The notes: a model not told the origin generated them from the letters alone. A stretch of 64,000 nucleotides of DNA from Clostridium tyrobutyricum DSM 2637 = ATCC 25755 = JCM 11008 (GCF_000359585.1 NZ_APMH01000003.1:1-64000), one strand, 5' to 3'. Positions 1-8,661 are shown, counted from the stretch's first letter. Made by a program: numbers and translations.

Positions 1-30
1 TTGAGATTGAAAAATAAAGTTAGTTAGTAA

Positions 31-62
31 AAATCTTCCATTCAAACAGGAATGGAAGATTT
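31..62 (+). terminator. Hairpin, probable terminator of a gene upstream of the window
   Basis: Perfect 13-bp stem (31-43 with 50-62), 6-nt loop, ending in TTT. It separates whatever lies left of the window from the first ORF. The U-run is short, so termination is likely but not certain. Confidence 0.6.
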
Positions 63-132
63 TTGATAATAAAACATTTAATGAATGAATAAAATAGTAG
101 TATTACAATATATAAAAAAGGAGAAAAATAAA

Positions 133-315
133 ATGGGAAAAATCAAAGTGGAATTTGAGTTGGAAGAGATAAGTGATTTAAAAAATTTAATTAAAAGCAG
201 AATTAATGAGTTGAGAATTAAAATGTCAAATGATCCAGATAAAGAAGAAGAATTAAAACAAATTATAAGAAGCTATAAGCGAATTATAAATAGTATAGAG
301 GACCAAATTAAATAA
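133..315 (+). CDS. Small hypothetical protein, highly charged helical
   Basis: 60 residues, rich in Glu, Lys and Ile with heptad-like spacing, so probably one helical or short coiled-coil cytosolic protein. The ATG at 133 is chosen because AAGGAG (118-123) lies 9 nt before it; an in-frame ATG at 85 has no ribosome binding site. It ends 25 nt before the nudF start and is probably co-transcribed with it. I do not recognise a family and give no function. Confidence 0.6.
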   Translation: MGKIKVEFELEEISDLKNLIKSRINELRIKMSNDPDKEEELKQIIRSYKRIINSIEDQIK

Positions 316-340
316 CATGATTTCAGGAGGTAAAATACTT

Positions 341-862
341 ATGAATTTTGTAGAAAAGACTATAGGCAAAAAAAGTATATATGAAGGTAAAATCATTAAT
401 TTGAACTTGCTTAAAGTAAAATTGCCAAATGGAAAGGAAAGTAATAGGGAGATAGTTAATCATCCCGGAGGTGTAGCCATCTTAACTTATAAAGATCAGG
501 ATACTCTAATTATGGTGGAGCAATTTAGAAAACCATTTGAAAGGATGGTTTTAGAAATACCAGCAGGAAAATTAGAAAAAGGTGAAGATCCAGAAACTTG
601 TGGAAAAAGGGAATTAGAAGAGGAAACAGGTTATAAGTCAAAAAATTTTAATTATCTTGGAAAGATAATCACAAGTCCAGGTTTCTGTGACGAAATTATA
701 TATATATATGAAGCCAGAGACCTATACAAAGGCAGGGATGATATAGGAGATGAAGATGAATTTATAAATTTAAAGGAAATAAAAATAGACAGGATAAAGG
801 ATATGATAAAATCAGGTGATATAGAAGATGCAAAAACAGTAAGCTCATTTATGTTCATATAA
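341..862 (+). CDS. nudF: ADP-ribose pyrophosphatase, NUDIX hydrolase
   Basis: 173 residues. A complete Nudix box is visible at about residues 80-105: G-x5-E-x7-RELEEETGY, supplying the Mg-binding REx2EE core. The upstream segment with VEQFRKP and EIPAGK is typical of the ADP-ribose pyrophosphatase branch, which splits ADP-ribose into AMP and ribose 5-phosphate. The ATG at 341 follows AGGAGG (325-330) by 10 nt; the in-frame ATG at 317 lies ahead of that site and is rejected. It precedes spoIIM, an arrangement I recall from other clostridia. The branch assignment is from family knowledge; other nucleoside diphosphate sugars could be substrates. Confidence 0.88.
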   Translation: MNFVEKTIGKKSIYEGKIINLNLLKVKLPNGKESNREIVNHPGGVAILTYKDQDTLIMVEQFRKPFERMVLEIPAGKLEKGEDPETCGKRELEEETGYKSKNFNYLGKIITSPGFCDEIIYIYEARDLYKGRDDIGDEDEFINLKEIKIDRIKDMIKSGDIEDAKTVSSFMFI

Positions 863-927
863 TATAGTCATATAACTCTTTTGTTCATCATAAATATAAA
901 AAGAGATTAACAAAAGGGGGATGAATT

Positions 928-1575
928 ATGCTGAATGGCAAAGTAACTGAGTTAATAAATAAACACGTTCAAGATAACTTTTGGCTGTATGTAATAAGTC
1001 TTCTATGTGTTTGTACAGGTATAGTACTTGGAGTATATAGTGTAAGATATATGGGAGGATTTGAAAAAAGTGATTTATTGAGTTATTTAAATAGTTTTAA
1101 AAATAGTATAGACAACAGTAGTATAAATTATAAATCTATATTTATGGAAACATTAAAGATAAATGTTCCTATGCTTGTAGCTATATGGTTTCTTGGACTT
1201 ACTATGATTGGTATACCTGTTATATTGATAATAGATGTTTTAAAGGGATTTACTATTGGCTTTGCTTCAAGTTTTATAATAGGAGAAATGGGTATGAAAG
1301 GTATATGGTTTGATTTGCTGGGAATATTCCCACAAAATATAATATATATACCATGTATAATATTTTCATCTGTACTTGCTATGGAGTTTTCTCTTACTAT
1401 GTTCAGGGATAGATCTAATAATCAGTGGAAATCACATATACTACTTAAGTTGACATCCTATTCTATAACCTTTGTATTTGTAATAGGTATAATGTGTATA
1501 GGATTTATATTAGAAGTGTATTTAACTCCAAATATGGTGAAATTAATTGTACTGAATGGGACTGCATTATTATGA
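928..1575 (+). CDS. spoIIM: Stage II sporulation protein M
   Basis: 215 residues with about five hydrophobic membrane segments (roughly residues 18-40, 78-100, 108-125, 135-155 and 175-200), the size and layout of SpoIIM. With SpoIID and SpoIIP, SpoIIM forms the septal peptidoglycan-remodelling machine that drives engulfment of the forespore; SpoIIM anchors the complex in the mother-cell membrane. A GGGGG site at 916-920 precedes the ATG. Its stop overlaps the next start (ATGA, 1572-1575), indicating translational coupling with the small membrane protein. In mother-cell programmes this gene is normally SigE-dependent; I did not identify a clear SigE promoter here. Confidence 0.92.
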   Translation: MLNGKVTELINKHVQDNFWLYVISLLCVCTGIVLGVYSVRYMGGFEKSDLLSYLNSFKNSIDNSSINYKSIFMETLKINVPMLVAIWFLGLTMIGIPVILIIDVLKGFTIGFASSFIIGEMGMKGIWFDLLGIFPQNIIYIPCIIFSSVLAMEFSLTMFRDRSNNQWKSHILLKLTSYSITFVFVIGIMCIGFILEVYLTPNMVKLIVLNGTALL

Positions 1576-1802
1576 TAGATAGACAGTATAATTTACGATT
1601 TTTAATAACTATTTTCAAGTGCTTCTTTTTACTCCTTTTATTTGGAATATTTTTGCCGAAAATTTTAGATTATATAATATATTATTTTGTAGTAAAACCA
1701 AATGTATATGAAAATAGTATATTTGTATACAATATATTTAACAAAAATCATAATATACTGTATAATTATATTATGATTTTTAGTCAATTTTTGAAGTTTT
1801 GA
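1572..1802 (+). CDS. Small membrane protein coupled to spoIIM
   Basis: 76 residues, starting at ATG 1572 in an ATGA overlap with the spoIIM stop. One strong membrane segment (about residues 9-35, rich in Phe, Leu, Ile) is followed by a polar, Asn/Tyr-rich tail. Longer starts in the same frame lie inside spoIIM and are not needed. In Bacillus a similar-sized single-pass protein (YqzK, DUF4227) sits just before xerD, as this one does. That positional and size resemblance is suggestive only; I cannot claim homology. No function is assigned. Confidence 0.6.
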   Translation: MIDRQYNLRFLITIFKCFFLLLLFGIFLPKILDYIIYYFVVKPNVYENSIFVYNIFNKNHNILYNYIMIFSQFLKF

Positions 1803-1805
1803 AGA

Positions 1806-2696
1806 GTGGTGGTAGATTTGAACAGTATTTTACTTAATTATGTTTATGCATTACAAAAAAAACAGGTATCTAAAAATACATTAGATGCATATGTAAGGGA
1901 TATAAGCAAATTTTGTGATTTTATAAAAAATAGGGATGAGAATATAAAAGACATAGAAGTTGTATCTGTAATGGCCTATGTTCAATATCTGCAGAAAGAA
2001 GGAAAAGCTGTTTCTTCTATAATTAGAAATATAGTATCACTCAGAAGTTTTTACAAATATCTTATGCTCAAAGGTGTGGTGGATGAAAATCCAGTATTAT
2101 ATTATGACATGCCAAAGGTTAAACATACTATACCTAAAATACTTACTATAGATGAAGTGGATAAATTATTGGATTCACCTGATCTTAGCAAGGATAAGGG
2201 GATAAGGGATAAGGCAATGCTTGAAACTATGTATGCATCAGGCATGAAGGTTATGGAGCTTTTGAGTTTAACTATATATGATATAAATTTGAAACTTTCT
2301 TATATTAAATGCAGAAATTCCAGAAATCAGGAAAGAATAATACCTATAGGTTCTATAGCAGTTAAGTATTTAAAAAAATATTTAAATGTACGTAATAGAT
2401 TAAATACATATAATTTGGATTTTCTATTTTTAAATTTAAGAGGAGTACAGATGAGTAGACAAGGGTTTTGGAAAATAGTAAAATATTATGCCGAGAAATC
2501 AGATATAGATAAAAATATAAATGCGTTTACACTTAGACACTCTTTTGCAGTACATTTATTGCAAAATGGGGCTGACATACGATCTGTTCAAGAACTTTTA
2601 GGGCATAAAGATTTATCTGCTACTGAAATATATGAATCTATTCTAAAGAAAAATAAAATAGCGGAAGTTTATAAAAAAGCTCATCCAAGGGCATAA
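1806..2696 (+). CDS. Tyrosine recombinase, XerD-like, with altered catalytic residues
   Basis: 296 residues, the normal XerC/XerD length. It has an N-terminal SAM-like core-binding domain (about 1-90) and a C-terminal catalytic domain (about 108-290). XerC/D normally resolve chromosome dimers at dif. Conserved here are [15 protein letters not shown], the LLGH histidine and the Tyr in TEIYES. Two expected catalytic positions differ: the first Arg (usually SGLRVSEL) is Lys in SGMKVMEL, and the His of HTLRH is Phe (AFTLRH). Both codons were read directly (AAG and TTT). The GTG start at 1806 is a best guess; a TTG at 1818 is possible. It may be an impaired paralogue rather than the dif enzyme. 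Confidence 0.85.
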   Translation: MVVDLNSILLNYVYALQKKQVSKNTLDAYVRDISKFCDFIKNRDENIKDIEVVSVMAYVQYLQKEGKAVSSIIRNIVSLRSFYKYLMLKGVVDENPVLYYDMPKVKHTIPKILTIDEVDKLLDSPDLSKDKGIRDKAMLETMYASGMKVMELLSLTIYDINLKLSYIKCRNSRNQERIIPIGSIAVKYLKKYLNVRNRLNTYNLDFLFLNLRGVQMSRQGFWKIVKYYAEKSDIDKNINAFTLRHSFAVHLLQNGADIRSVQELLGHKDLSATEIYESILKKNKIAEVYKKAHPRA

Positions 2697-2710
2697 AACA
2701 AATAAAAGGA

Positions 2711-2750
2711 TTAAAGTACTTCTCTTTATAAAAGAGGGGTATATTTTTTT
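2711..2750 (+). terminator. Terminator after the xerD-like gene
   Basis: ACTTCTCTT pairs with AAGAGGGGT around an ATAA-type loop with two G-U pairs, followed by ATATTTTTTT. Good intrinsic terminator for the nudF-spoIIM-xerD run. Confidence 0.75.
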
Positions 2751-2870
2751 GTCCAAATTATAAAAATTCTAAATAATTCATTATCATGAATAAATAACTC
2801 ATTAAATTGAGAATAATAAACTTAGAATTATTGTGTTTTTCAAAGTACATATGAAGGGAGAGAAAAATCA

Positions 2871-4082
2871 ATGATAAAAACACAAAAGAAGATTATAAGT
2901 AAATTATTATGTGTATTTTTCATATTATCGATTTGCATTACGTATACGTGTAATACCAAAGCCTATGAAGTATCTTCAAAACATATATATAATTCACAAG
3001 ACAATGAAAATTTAACTGTAGATGCAAAGTCTGCTCTACTTATGGAACCTACATCTGGAAAAGTAATATTTGAAAAAAATTCTCATGAAAAACTTGAACC
3101 GGCTTCTGTTACCAAAATAATGACTATGCTTCTTACTATGGAAGCTGTGGACTCAGGAAAAATAAGCTTGAAAGATAAGGTAACCATAAGTGAAAATGCT
3201 AAAAAAATGGGTGGAAGTTCAATGCTCCTAGATACTGGGGAAGTAAGAACTGTTGAAGAACTTATAAAGGGAATTGGTATAGCTTCCGGAAACGATGCAG
3301 CAGTTGCCATGGCTGAATATTTAGGAGGAAGTGAGCAGGCCTTTGTAGGATTGATGAATAAAAGAGCACAGGAACTTTGCATGAAGGATACTAGTTTTAA
3401 AAACTGCACTGGACTAAATGCTCCTGGCCATATGACTTCCGCTTATGACATATCCATAATGTCAAGAGAACTTCTTAAACATCCACAAATATTGAAGTAT
3501 ACGGGAACATATATGGAAACTATATCAGAAGGAAGAAAAAGTCCAATAGAATTAGTCAATCACAACAAGTTGGTTAGATTTTTCAAGGGTTGTGACGGTC
3601 TGAAAACAGGATTTACTGATGCAGCTAAATACTGTATATCTGCTACATCTACAAGAGATAATGTTAGAATGTTAGCTGTTATAATGGGTTCTCCAAGCTA
3701 TAAAATAAGAAATAAAGACGCAAGTATGTTAATGAATTATGGATTTTCAAAATATAAGTCTATAAAATCAATTACTAAGGGAAAAGCAGTACAAAAGATA
3801 AATTTAAATAAAAAAGGAGACAAATTTTTCTATGCAATAGCAAAAGATGATTTTAATGTCATAGTTGAAAAAAATAGCAAAGACAAAATTACCTATAATT
3901 GCATTTTGAATAAAAATAAAAAGAAGTACAAAAAAGGTGAAAATATAGGATATTGTAATATATATACAAACGGAAAATTGGTTGGAAAAGTAGATGTTTG
4001 CACTGATAGAGATGTTAAATCACCAGGAATTTTAAAAAATTTGAAAAATAATTTTTCTGATATTATAAATAAAGGAGTTTGA
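2871..4082 (+). CDS. dacF: D-alanyl-D-alanine carboxypeptidase (penicillin-binding protein 5/DacF type)
   Basis: 403 residues. The N-terminal 30 residues form a signal peptide or anchor (KKIISKLLCVF..., hydrophobic to about residue 26). The serine acyl-enzyme motif SxxK is seen as SVTK (about residue 80), the second motif as SGN (about 142) and the third as KTG (about 244). A C-terminal PBP5-type beta domain with Lys-rich strands follows. It trims the terminal D-Ala from peptidoglycan stem peptides outside the membrane. Location behind a spoIIM/xerD run and the length resemble DacF, the sporulation member, but no spoIIA operon follows. GGGAGAG at about 2857 precedes ATG 2871. Confidence 0.9.
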   Translation: MIKTQKKIISKLLCVFFILSICITYTCNTKAYEVSSKHIYNSQDNENLTVDAKSALLMEPTSGKVIFEKNSHEKLEPASVTKIMTMLLTMEAVDSGKISLKDKVTISENAKKMGGSSMLLDTGEVRTVEELIKGIGIASGNDAAVAMAEYLGGSEQAFVGLMNKRAQELCMKDTSFKNCTGLNAPGHMTSAYDISIMSRELLKHPQILKYTGTYMETISEGRKSPIELVNHNKLVRFFKGCDGLKTGFTDAAKYCISATSTRDNVRMLAVIMGSPSYKIRNKDASMLMNYGFSKYKSIKSITKGKAVQKINLNKKGDKFFYAIAKDDFNVIVEKNSKDKITYNCILNKNKKKYKKGENIGYCNIYTNGKLVGKVDVCTDRDVKSPGILKNLKNNFSDIINKGV

Positions 4083-4096
4083 CATGAATCGACTAT

Positions 4097-4164
4097 TTAA
4101 AGTTATATAAATTATAAATAAAATTCTTATTAAAGTTATATAAATTATAAATAAAATTCTTATT
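4097..4164 (+). repeat. 33-bp tandem direct duplication
   Basis: Two exact adjacent copies of a 33-bp AT-rich unit (4098-4130 and 4131-4163), starting TAAAGTTATATAAATTATAA. It lies between dacF and cca and has no coding potential. It looks like a recent slippage duplication. Confidence 0.9.
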
Positions 4165-4180
4165 TATAAGTATGTAATGG

Positions 4181-4232
4181 TATAATAAAGGCAGAAATTT
4201 ACCTATAAGGTGATTTTTCTGCCTTTATTATA
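4181..4232 (+). terminator. Long nested hairpin between dacF and cca
   Basis: A 17-bp perfect stem (4181-4197 with 4216-4232, arm TATAATAAAGGCAGAAA) encloses a smaller ACCT-ATA-AGGT hairpin. It may end the dacF transcript, since the distal arm ends TTTATTATAAT, or act as a leader structure, because the cca start is only 16 nt further. The TATAAT in the left arm could also be a promoter -10. Confidence 0.55.
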
Positions 4233-4248
4233 ATATGGAGAGATAAAT

Positions 4249-5436
4249 TTGGATATATTAAGCGGATTTAATGATGAAGAGTTATATATTGTAAATTCAA
4301 TAGAACGTATATGCAGAATTAAAGATATAAAATCATATGTAGTAGGTGGAGCAGTTAGGGATATATTGCTTCATGTCAATGTAAAAGATATAGACATATG
4401 TTTAAATGAGGATCCTATAGTTGTTTTAAAAAGTTTAGGAGGAGTGCATAAATTCAAATATTATGATGAATTTCAAACGGCTTCCATAATATTCAATAAT
4501 GGAATAAGTATAGATCTTATAAGATGTAGAAAAGAAGTTTATTTAAAGCCGGGTATGCTCCCAAAAATTATTCCATCTGATATAAAAGATGATCTTTATA
4601 GAAGAGATTTTACTGTAAATGCATTGGCATATGATTTGTCAGATCATAAACTAATAGATCCTTATGGGGGAAATAGTGATATAGAGAAAAAATTGATAAA
4701 GAAAGTACATAAAAACAGTTACATGGAGGACCCTACTAGAATATTTAGAGCAATTAAATATAGTATACGATATGGATTTTACTTATATGATGTTAATGAA
4801 ATAATGAACTGCATATGTAATAAAGCACTTCAGAGTATAAGTACAGATCGTTTAGTAAGAGAAATATATTTATTATGTAAAGAAGAGAACTGGAAGAATG
4901 CTTATTTGTTATTTGAAAAGTTTCATATATTTAAATTAAATTGTGGCCTTATTGGAAAAATTAATTTGAATACAGACTATAATGACATAAATATCAGAGT
5001 CCTAAATTTATACTATTCACTTAGAGATAAAAAGCAAGGTAATATCTTAACATATAACTCTATTTTGGATACAAGAGTAAAGAAGGCTTTAATTTATATA
5101 AGAGAAAATTATCATTCTATTAAGAGCATTGAAGATAATATTTTAGATAACTATGAAATCTTTAAAGTCTTCCAAGGTATTCATAGCTATGTTTTAATAT
5201 ATTTAAGCTGGAATTTTAAATTGGCTTATAAAATATACAACTATATGTATAATTTACAATCATGTAAATTGTGCTTAAATGGGAATAAGGTAAAGTCATT
5301 AGGTGTTAAAAATGGAAAGTGTATTGGAATAATACTAAAACATAGTATGAAAATACGATTAAATACAGGTATAGAAAAAGAACTTGATCCGGAGGAAATA
5401 AAAAATGCTCTTAAATATAAAGATAGAAAATTTTGA
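4249..5436 (+). CDS. cca: CCA tRNA nucleotidyltransferase / poly(A) polymerase family protein
   Basis: 395 residues. The class II nucleotidyltransferase head shows VVGGAVRD (about residue 33), DIDI (about 49) for metal binding, RRDFTVNALAYD (about 122) and the EDPTRIFRAIKYSIRYGF helix (about 160). The C-terminal half is divergent and low in recognisable motifs. The enzyme adds or repairs the 3' CCA of tRNA; A-adding or poly(A) polymerase relatives cannot be excluded. The TTG start at 4249 follows GGAGAG (4237-4242). The last 32 nt overlap scpA, and the scpA ribosome binding site lies inside cca, so the three genes cca-scpA-scpB form one operon. Confidence 0.85.
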   Translation: MDILSGFNDEELYIVNSIERICRIKDIKSYVVGGAVRDILLHVNVKDIDICLNEDPIVVLKSLGGVHKFKYYDEFQTASIIFNNGISIDLIRCRKEVYLKPGMLPKIIPSDIKDDLYRRDFTVNALAYDLSDHKLIDPYGGNSDIEKKLIKKVHKNSYMEDPTRIFRAIKYSIRYGFYLYDVNEIMNCICNKALQSISTDRLVREIYLLCKEENWKNAYLLFEKFHIFKLNCGLIGKINLNTDYNDINIRVLNLYYSLRDKKQGNILTYNSILDTRVKKALIYIRENYHSIKSIEDNILDNYEIFKVFQGIHSYVLIYLSWNFKLAYKIYNYMYNLQSCKLCLNGNKVKSLGVKNGKCIGIILKHSMKIRLNTGIEKELDPEEIKNALKYKDRKF

Positions 5437-6181
5437 AGGACCTTTTGATTTGCTTCTTCATCTCATCAGAAAAAACAAAATGGACGTATACGATGTAAAG
5501 ATTCATGATATAACAAATCAATATTTAGAGTACATACATACCATAAAACAGTTGGATTTAGAATTGACCTCTGAATTTATTGTAATGGCATCTACACTTT
5601 TAGAGATAAAGTCAAAAATGCTTCTTCCAAAACAATCAATTGATACTGAAGATGAAAAGGAATCTGAAGATCCAAGAAAAGAATTGGTAAAAAAGTTGGT
5701 GGAATATAAAAAGTTTAAAAGTGCAGCGGAATTTCTAAAAAAAAGGGAAAAAAAAGTAGGAAGGAATTTTAATAAAAAGCCTGAAATAATAGTTAGAAAC
5801 AAAGAAGATTTGAAGCCAGAAGAATTTTTAAAAGGTTTGACTATGATGAAATTATATAATATTTATTCTAAACTTATGGATATATATATGGAAAAAACAA
5901 ATAGAGAAAATAAGTTTGGAGGAAAAATATCCAGGGATAAATTTAAAATAGAAGACAAGATGAAATACATAATAGATAACATAAACATTGGACAATCCCT
6001 TGCATTTTCCAATATTTTAAAAAAGTGCTCATATAAAATTGAAAAGGCAGTTACTTTTGTTGCACTTTTAGAACTTATAAAAATTGGAACAGTAAAAGTA
6101 GTTCAAAGAGAAAATTTTAAAGAAATATATGTAGAGAGGTTAGAAGAGAATGATAAATCAAATTATGATGGACATAAATAA
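5405..6181 (+). CDS. scpA: Segregation and condensation protein A
   Basis: 258 residues, normal ScpA length. The N-terminus [14 protein letters not shown] is the ScpA signature that binds the SMC neck; the C-terminal winged-helix part (about 185-240) binds the SMC head. ScpA is the kleisin of the Smc-ScpAB condensin that loads at origin regions and drives chromosome segregation. ATG 5405 follows GGAGG (5391-5395) inside cca. It overlaps scpB by 32 nt, mirroring the overlap with cca. Confidence 0.95.
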   Translation: MLLNIKIENFEGPFDLLLHLIRKNKMDVYDVKIHDITNQYLEYIHTIKQLDLELTSEFIVMASTLLEIKSKMLLPKQSIDTEDEKESEDPRKELVKKLVEYKKFKSAAEFLKKREKKVGRNFNKKPEIIVRNKEDLKPEEFLKGLTMMKLYNIYSKLMDIYMEKTNRENKFGGKISRDKFKIEDKMKYIIDNINIGQSLAFSNILKKCSYKIEKAVTFVALLELIKIGTVKVVQRENFKEIYVERLEENDKSNYDGHK

Positions 6182-6683
6182 TAATAGTAAATATTTTTCA
6201 GTAATTGAATCACTCCTTTTTGTATCTGGTGAACCTGTAAAGATAAATCAAATTGCTGGAATTATAGAATGTAGTTTGAATTTTACAAAAGAAGTAATGA
6301 ATGAAATGATGAAGAATTATGATAGTTCTGATAGAGGAATAAAGATTATGAATTTAGATGACAAATATAGTTTAGTTACTAAATCAGAAAATAGTGATTA
6401 TGTAGAAAAACTGCTTGGTATAAATTCCAGACAATCACTTTCACAGGCATCCATTGAAGCACTTTCTATAATTGCATATAAGCAGCCTATAACTAGAGTG
6501 GACATAGATGAAATAAGAGGGGTTAAAAGTGACAGGGCAATTTATAATTTATTGGAAAAGAAACTTATAAAAGAAAGTGGAAGATTAAATGTTCCGGGAA
6601 GACCAATATTATATAGTACAACTGAGGAGTTTCTAAGGTATTTTGGACTTGAGAATATAGAGGTATTGCCTGACTTGAGCTGA
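6150..6683 (+). CDS. scpB: Segregation and condensation protein B
   Basis: 177 residues with two winged-helix domains (about 10-90 and 95-170). Typical motifs are [11 protein letters not shown] near the start and [22 protein letters not shown] followed by [18 protein letters not shown]. ScpB dimers bind ScpA and stabilise the Smc complex. The start is ambiguous among ATGs at 6150, 6165 and 6168; 6150 is kept as the longest. It is translationally coupled to scpA and ends the cca-scpAB operon. Confidence 0.93.
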   Translation: MINQIMMDINNNSKYFSVIESLLFVSGEPVKINQIAGIIECSLNFTKEVMNEMMKNYDSSDRGIKIMNLDDKYSLVTKSENSDYVEKLLGINSRQSLSQASIEALSIIAYKQPITRVDIDEIRGVKSDRAIYNLLEKKLIKESGRLNVPGRPILYSTTEEFLRYFGLENIEVLPDLS

Positions 6684-6758
6684 TTTGTACAGTTGAAAAT
6701 AGAAATTTAATTATTTATACTATAATTATAAGCAATAAATGAAAGGATACTGATACTT

Positions 6759-7400
6759 ATGGATAAAAATTTAAAATGGGTAAATGGACAGAGAATAAAA
6801 AGAACAATAGAAAATTTGAAAAAAAATAATATGGAAGCATATTTAGTTAAAGATGAAAAGGAAGCTGTTAATAAGGTCAAATCTTTTATAAAAGATGGAG
6901 AAATTATAGCTGTAGGAGGTTCTATGACACTTTTTGAAACTGGCGTAATAGATATGTTAAAGAGCGGAAACTACAATTTTTTGGATAGATACAAAGAAGG
7001 ATTAAATCGAAAAGATATGAAAGATATTTATAGGAGAAGTCTATTAAGTGACACATATATAGTGAGCAGTAATGCAATAACTGAAAGTGGAGAATTATAC
7101 AATGTGGATGGAAACGGAAATAGAGTGGCTGCCATGATATATGGGCCGGAACAGGTTTTGGTAGTAGCTGGATTGAATAAAATAGTCAAAGATATAGATG
7201 CTGCAGTGGAGAGAACTAAATATTTTGCAGCTCCTGCTAATACGAAACGATTGAATGTAGGTACTCCCTGTACTCAGTCTGGATATTGTGTAGAGTGTAA
7301 ATCAGATAACAGAATTTGTAATGATTATGTTCTAATAAAAAGACAAAATGTAAAAGGAAGAATAAAAGTTATTATTGTAGATAAAAATCTAGGATATTAA
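6759..7400 (+). CDS. LUD-domain (LutC/YkgG-like) protein
   Basis: 213 residues matching the LUD domain (formerly DUF162). Visible family features are AVGGSMTLFETGVIDML (about 51-67), SDTYIVSSNAITESGELYNVDGNGNRVAAMIYGPEQVLVVAG (about 96-137, shown in part) and a terminal Cys cluster CTQSGYCVECKSDNRIC. LutC relatives work in lactate oxidation with LutA and LutB, but no lutA/lutB is nearby, so a lactate role is not supported. This standalone clostridial form is usually left uncharacterised. The Cys cluster could bind metal or a cluster (inference). Its own promoter is likely in the 75-nt gap after scpB. Confidence 0.8.
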   Translation: MDKNLKWVNGQRIKRTIENLKKNNMEAYLVKDEKEAVNKVKSFIKDGEIIAVGGSMTLFETGVIDMLKSGNYNFLDRYKEGLNRKDMKDIYRRSLLSDTYIVSSNAITESGELYNVDGNGNRVAAMIYGPEQVLVVAGLNKIVKDIDAAVERTKYFAAPANTKRLNVGTPCTQSGYCVECKSDNRICNDYVLIKRQNVKGRIKVIIVDKNLGY

Positions 7401-7437
7401 AATCCTGTTAAAGTAAATACTTACTTTAACAAGATTT
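7400..7437. terminator. Bidirectional terminator between convergent genes
   Basis: TGTTAAAGTAA (7406-7416) pairs with TTACTTTAACA (7421-7431), extended by AAATC/GATTT across one mismatch. It sits between the convergent LUD gene and the DUF4397 gene; the T-rich flank is better for the minus strand. Confidence 0.7.
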
Positions 7438-7449
7438 AAAAACATATAG

Positions 7450-8103
7450 TTAAAGTCTTAAGTAGCTATTACCATCTAGAGGAATAAGAAGCTGTAGATT
7501 AGAAGGTTCTGAAGCATTCCCAACAGTGTAGATACTATAAAATCTATTAGGAGTTAATCTGATATTTGGAACATATATAAGTCGATTTCCGGTATTGCTG
7601 TCTGTAACATTAAATGTATATGTGTTAGGATCTAAATCAACATAATCAGTAACTCCTCTATAAGGTATATTACTGAATAAAGTTCTTCCGTTTTGAATAG
7701 ACAGGTTCAAGTTTGATGAATCTTGAGATAGATTTACAAACTTAACCAGAGCTTTATGTGGAAGTTTAGGCCTTATTTCATCTTCTATTGGAAGTATATT
7801 TATATTTGGATAAGTACCTATAACAGCAGTAGTCCAGATTTTTTCTGGAGGTATAAATATAGCCCTGTTAAAGACAGCGTTACTTGTAGTACCAGAAGGA
7901 AAAATTGTAACATTGTACGTTCCTGATGGTAAAGGTATATAGTCAGAAAATGCTTTAAAATTTAAGTTCCTATATAAAAGTCTGTTATTTAAATATACAT
8001 CTAATGCAGGAGAATTTGTACTTGCATTTAAAATTCTCATATATGATATTGGATTCTGTATTCTATAAAAATTGCTATAAAATGAATAAGGAGAAATAAA
8101 CAT
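7450..8103 (-). CDS. DUF4397 domain protein, two repeats
   Basis: 217 residues containing two beta-rich DUF4397-like repeats (about 20-100 and 112-205), each with the pattern R(I/F)xNxS...LDVYLN and a central Y(I/V)xLxxxTY strand. Family function is not known; members are usually surface-associated. No signal peptide is visible, so export, if any, is by another route or via spore coat/cell lysis. The start is ATG 8103, preceded by AAGGTGG at 8112-8118; an in-frame GTG at 8133 has no ribosome binding site. The upstream minus-strand lipoprotein may share its transcript. Confidence 0.75.
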   Translation of the reverse strand: MFISPYSFYSNFYRIQNPISYMRILNASTNSPALDVYLNNRLLYRNLNFKAFSDYIPLPSGTYNVTIFPSGTTSNAVFNRAIFIPPEKIWTTAVIGTYPNINILPIEDEIRPKLPHKALVKFVNLSQDSSNLNLSIQNGRTLFSNIPYRGVTDYVDLDPNTYTFNVTDSNTGNRLIYVPNIRLTPNRFYSIYTVGNASEPSNLQLLIPLDGNSYLRL

Positions 8104-8187
8104 TACAGGCCACCTTTTATTTAATTTATTCACATTATAATATATGCTTAAATAGGTAACTGTGATACAATTATAAGGAATAAATCA

Positions 8188-8661
8188 TCATTTAAACATA
8201 TAATTTCCTAAATTATATAGGTTTAAGGATATAGGTATTTTACTTGTAATTATGTAATCCATAGGGTATTCACCATCCCAGGGATATACGGATATATACT
8301 GCTGGTTATATACATTGACTAGTAACTTTTGCTGTTTGAATATTAATAGTATTTTATAAGCTGGTTTTGCAGGAAGTTTATTTGGCCTGCTTATAAAATT
8401 TTTTCCATTAAGAGATTTAAACATAGTTGCTATGTCTGTAATAGTATCAGCATCCAACTGTTTTTCTCTGTAAAAATTGGTCTCGGTTATAATACATTTT
8501 GAAGGTCTTTCAGAACTTAATGATTCTAATAATATACTTGTATAGTAAAATTGGTTAGGTTTTTTTGAGTTTAATTTAATAATATTTAAGCTGTTGCTGC
8601 ATCCAACCAGCATAAGGGATACAGCAACTATCATAATAGAACATAATAATAGTTTTTTCAT
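8188..8661 (-). CDS. Predicted lipoprotein, clostridial, unknown function
   Basis: 157 residues. The N-terminus MKKLLLCSIMIVAVSLMLVG followed by Cys is a clear type II signal peptide with lipobox LVGC, so the mature protein is lipidated at Cys21 and exposed outside the membrane. The remainder is mixed alpha/beta with no catalytic motif that I recognise. It may belong to the small clostridial lipoprotein family DUF4883, but this is recalled, not tested. AAGGTGA precedes the ATG. It is divergent from the CsoR-type regulator with a 157-nt gap that must hold both promoters. Confidence 0.75.
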   Translation of the reverse strand: MKKLLLCSIMIVAVSLMLVGCSNSLNIIKLNSKKPNQFYYTSILLESLSSERPSKCIITETNFYREKQLDADTITDIATMFKSLNGKNFISRPNKLPAKPAYKILLIFKQQKLLVNVYNQQYISVYPWDGEYPMDYIITSKIPISLNLYNLGNYMFK

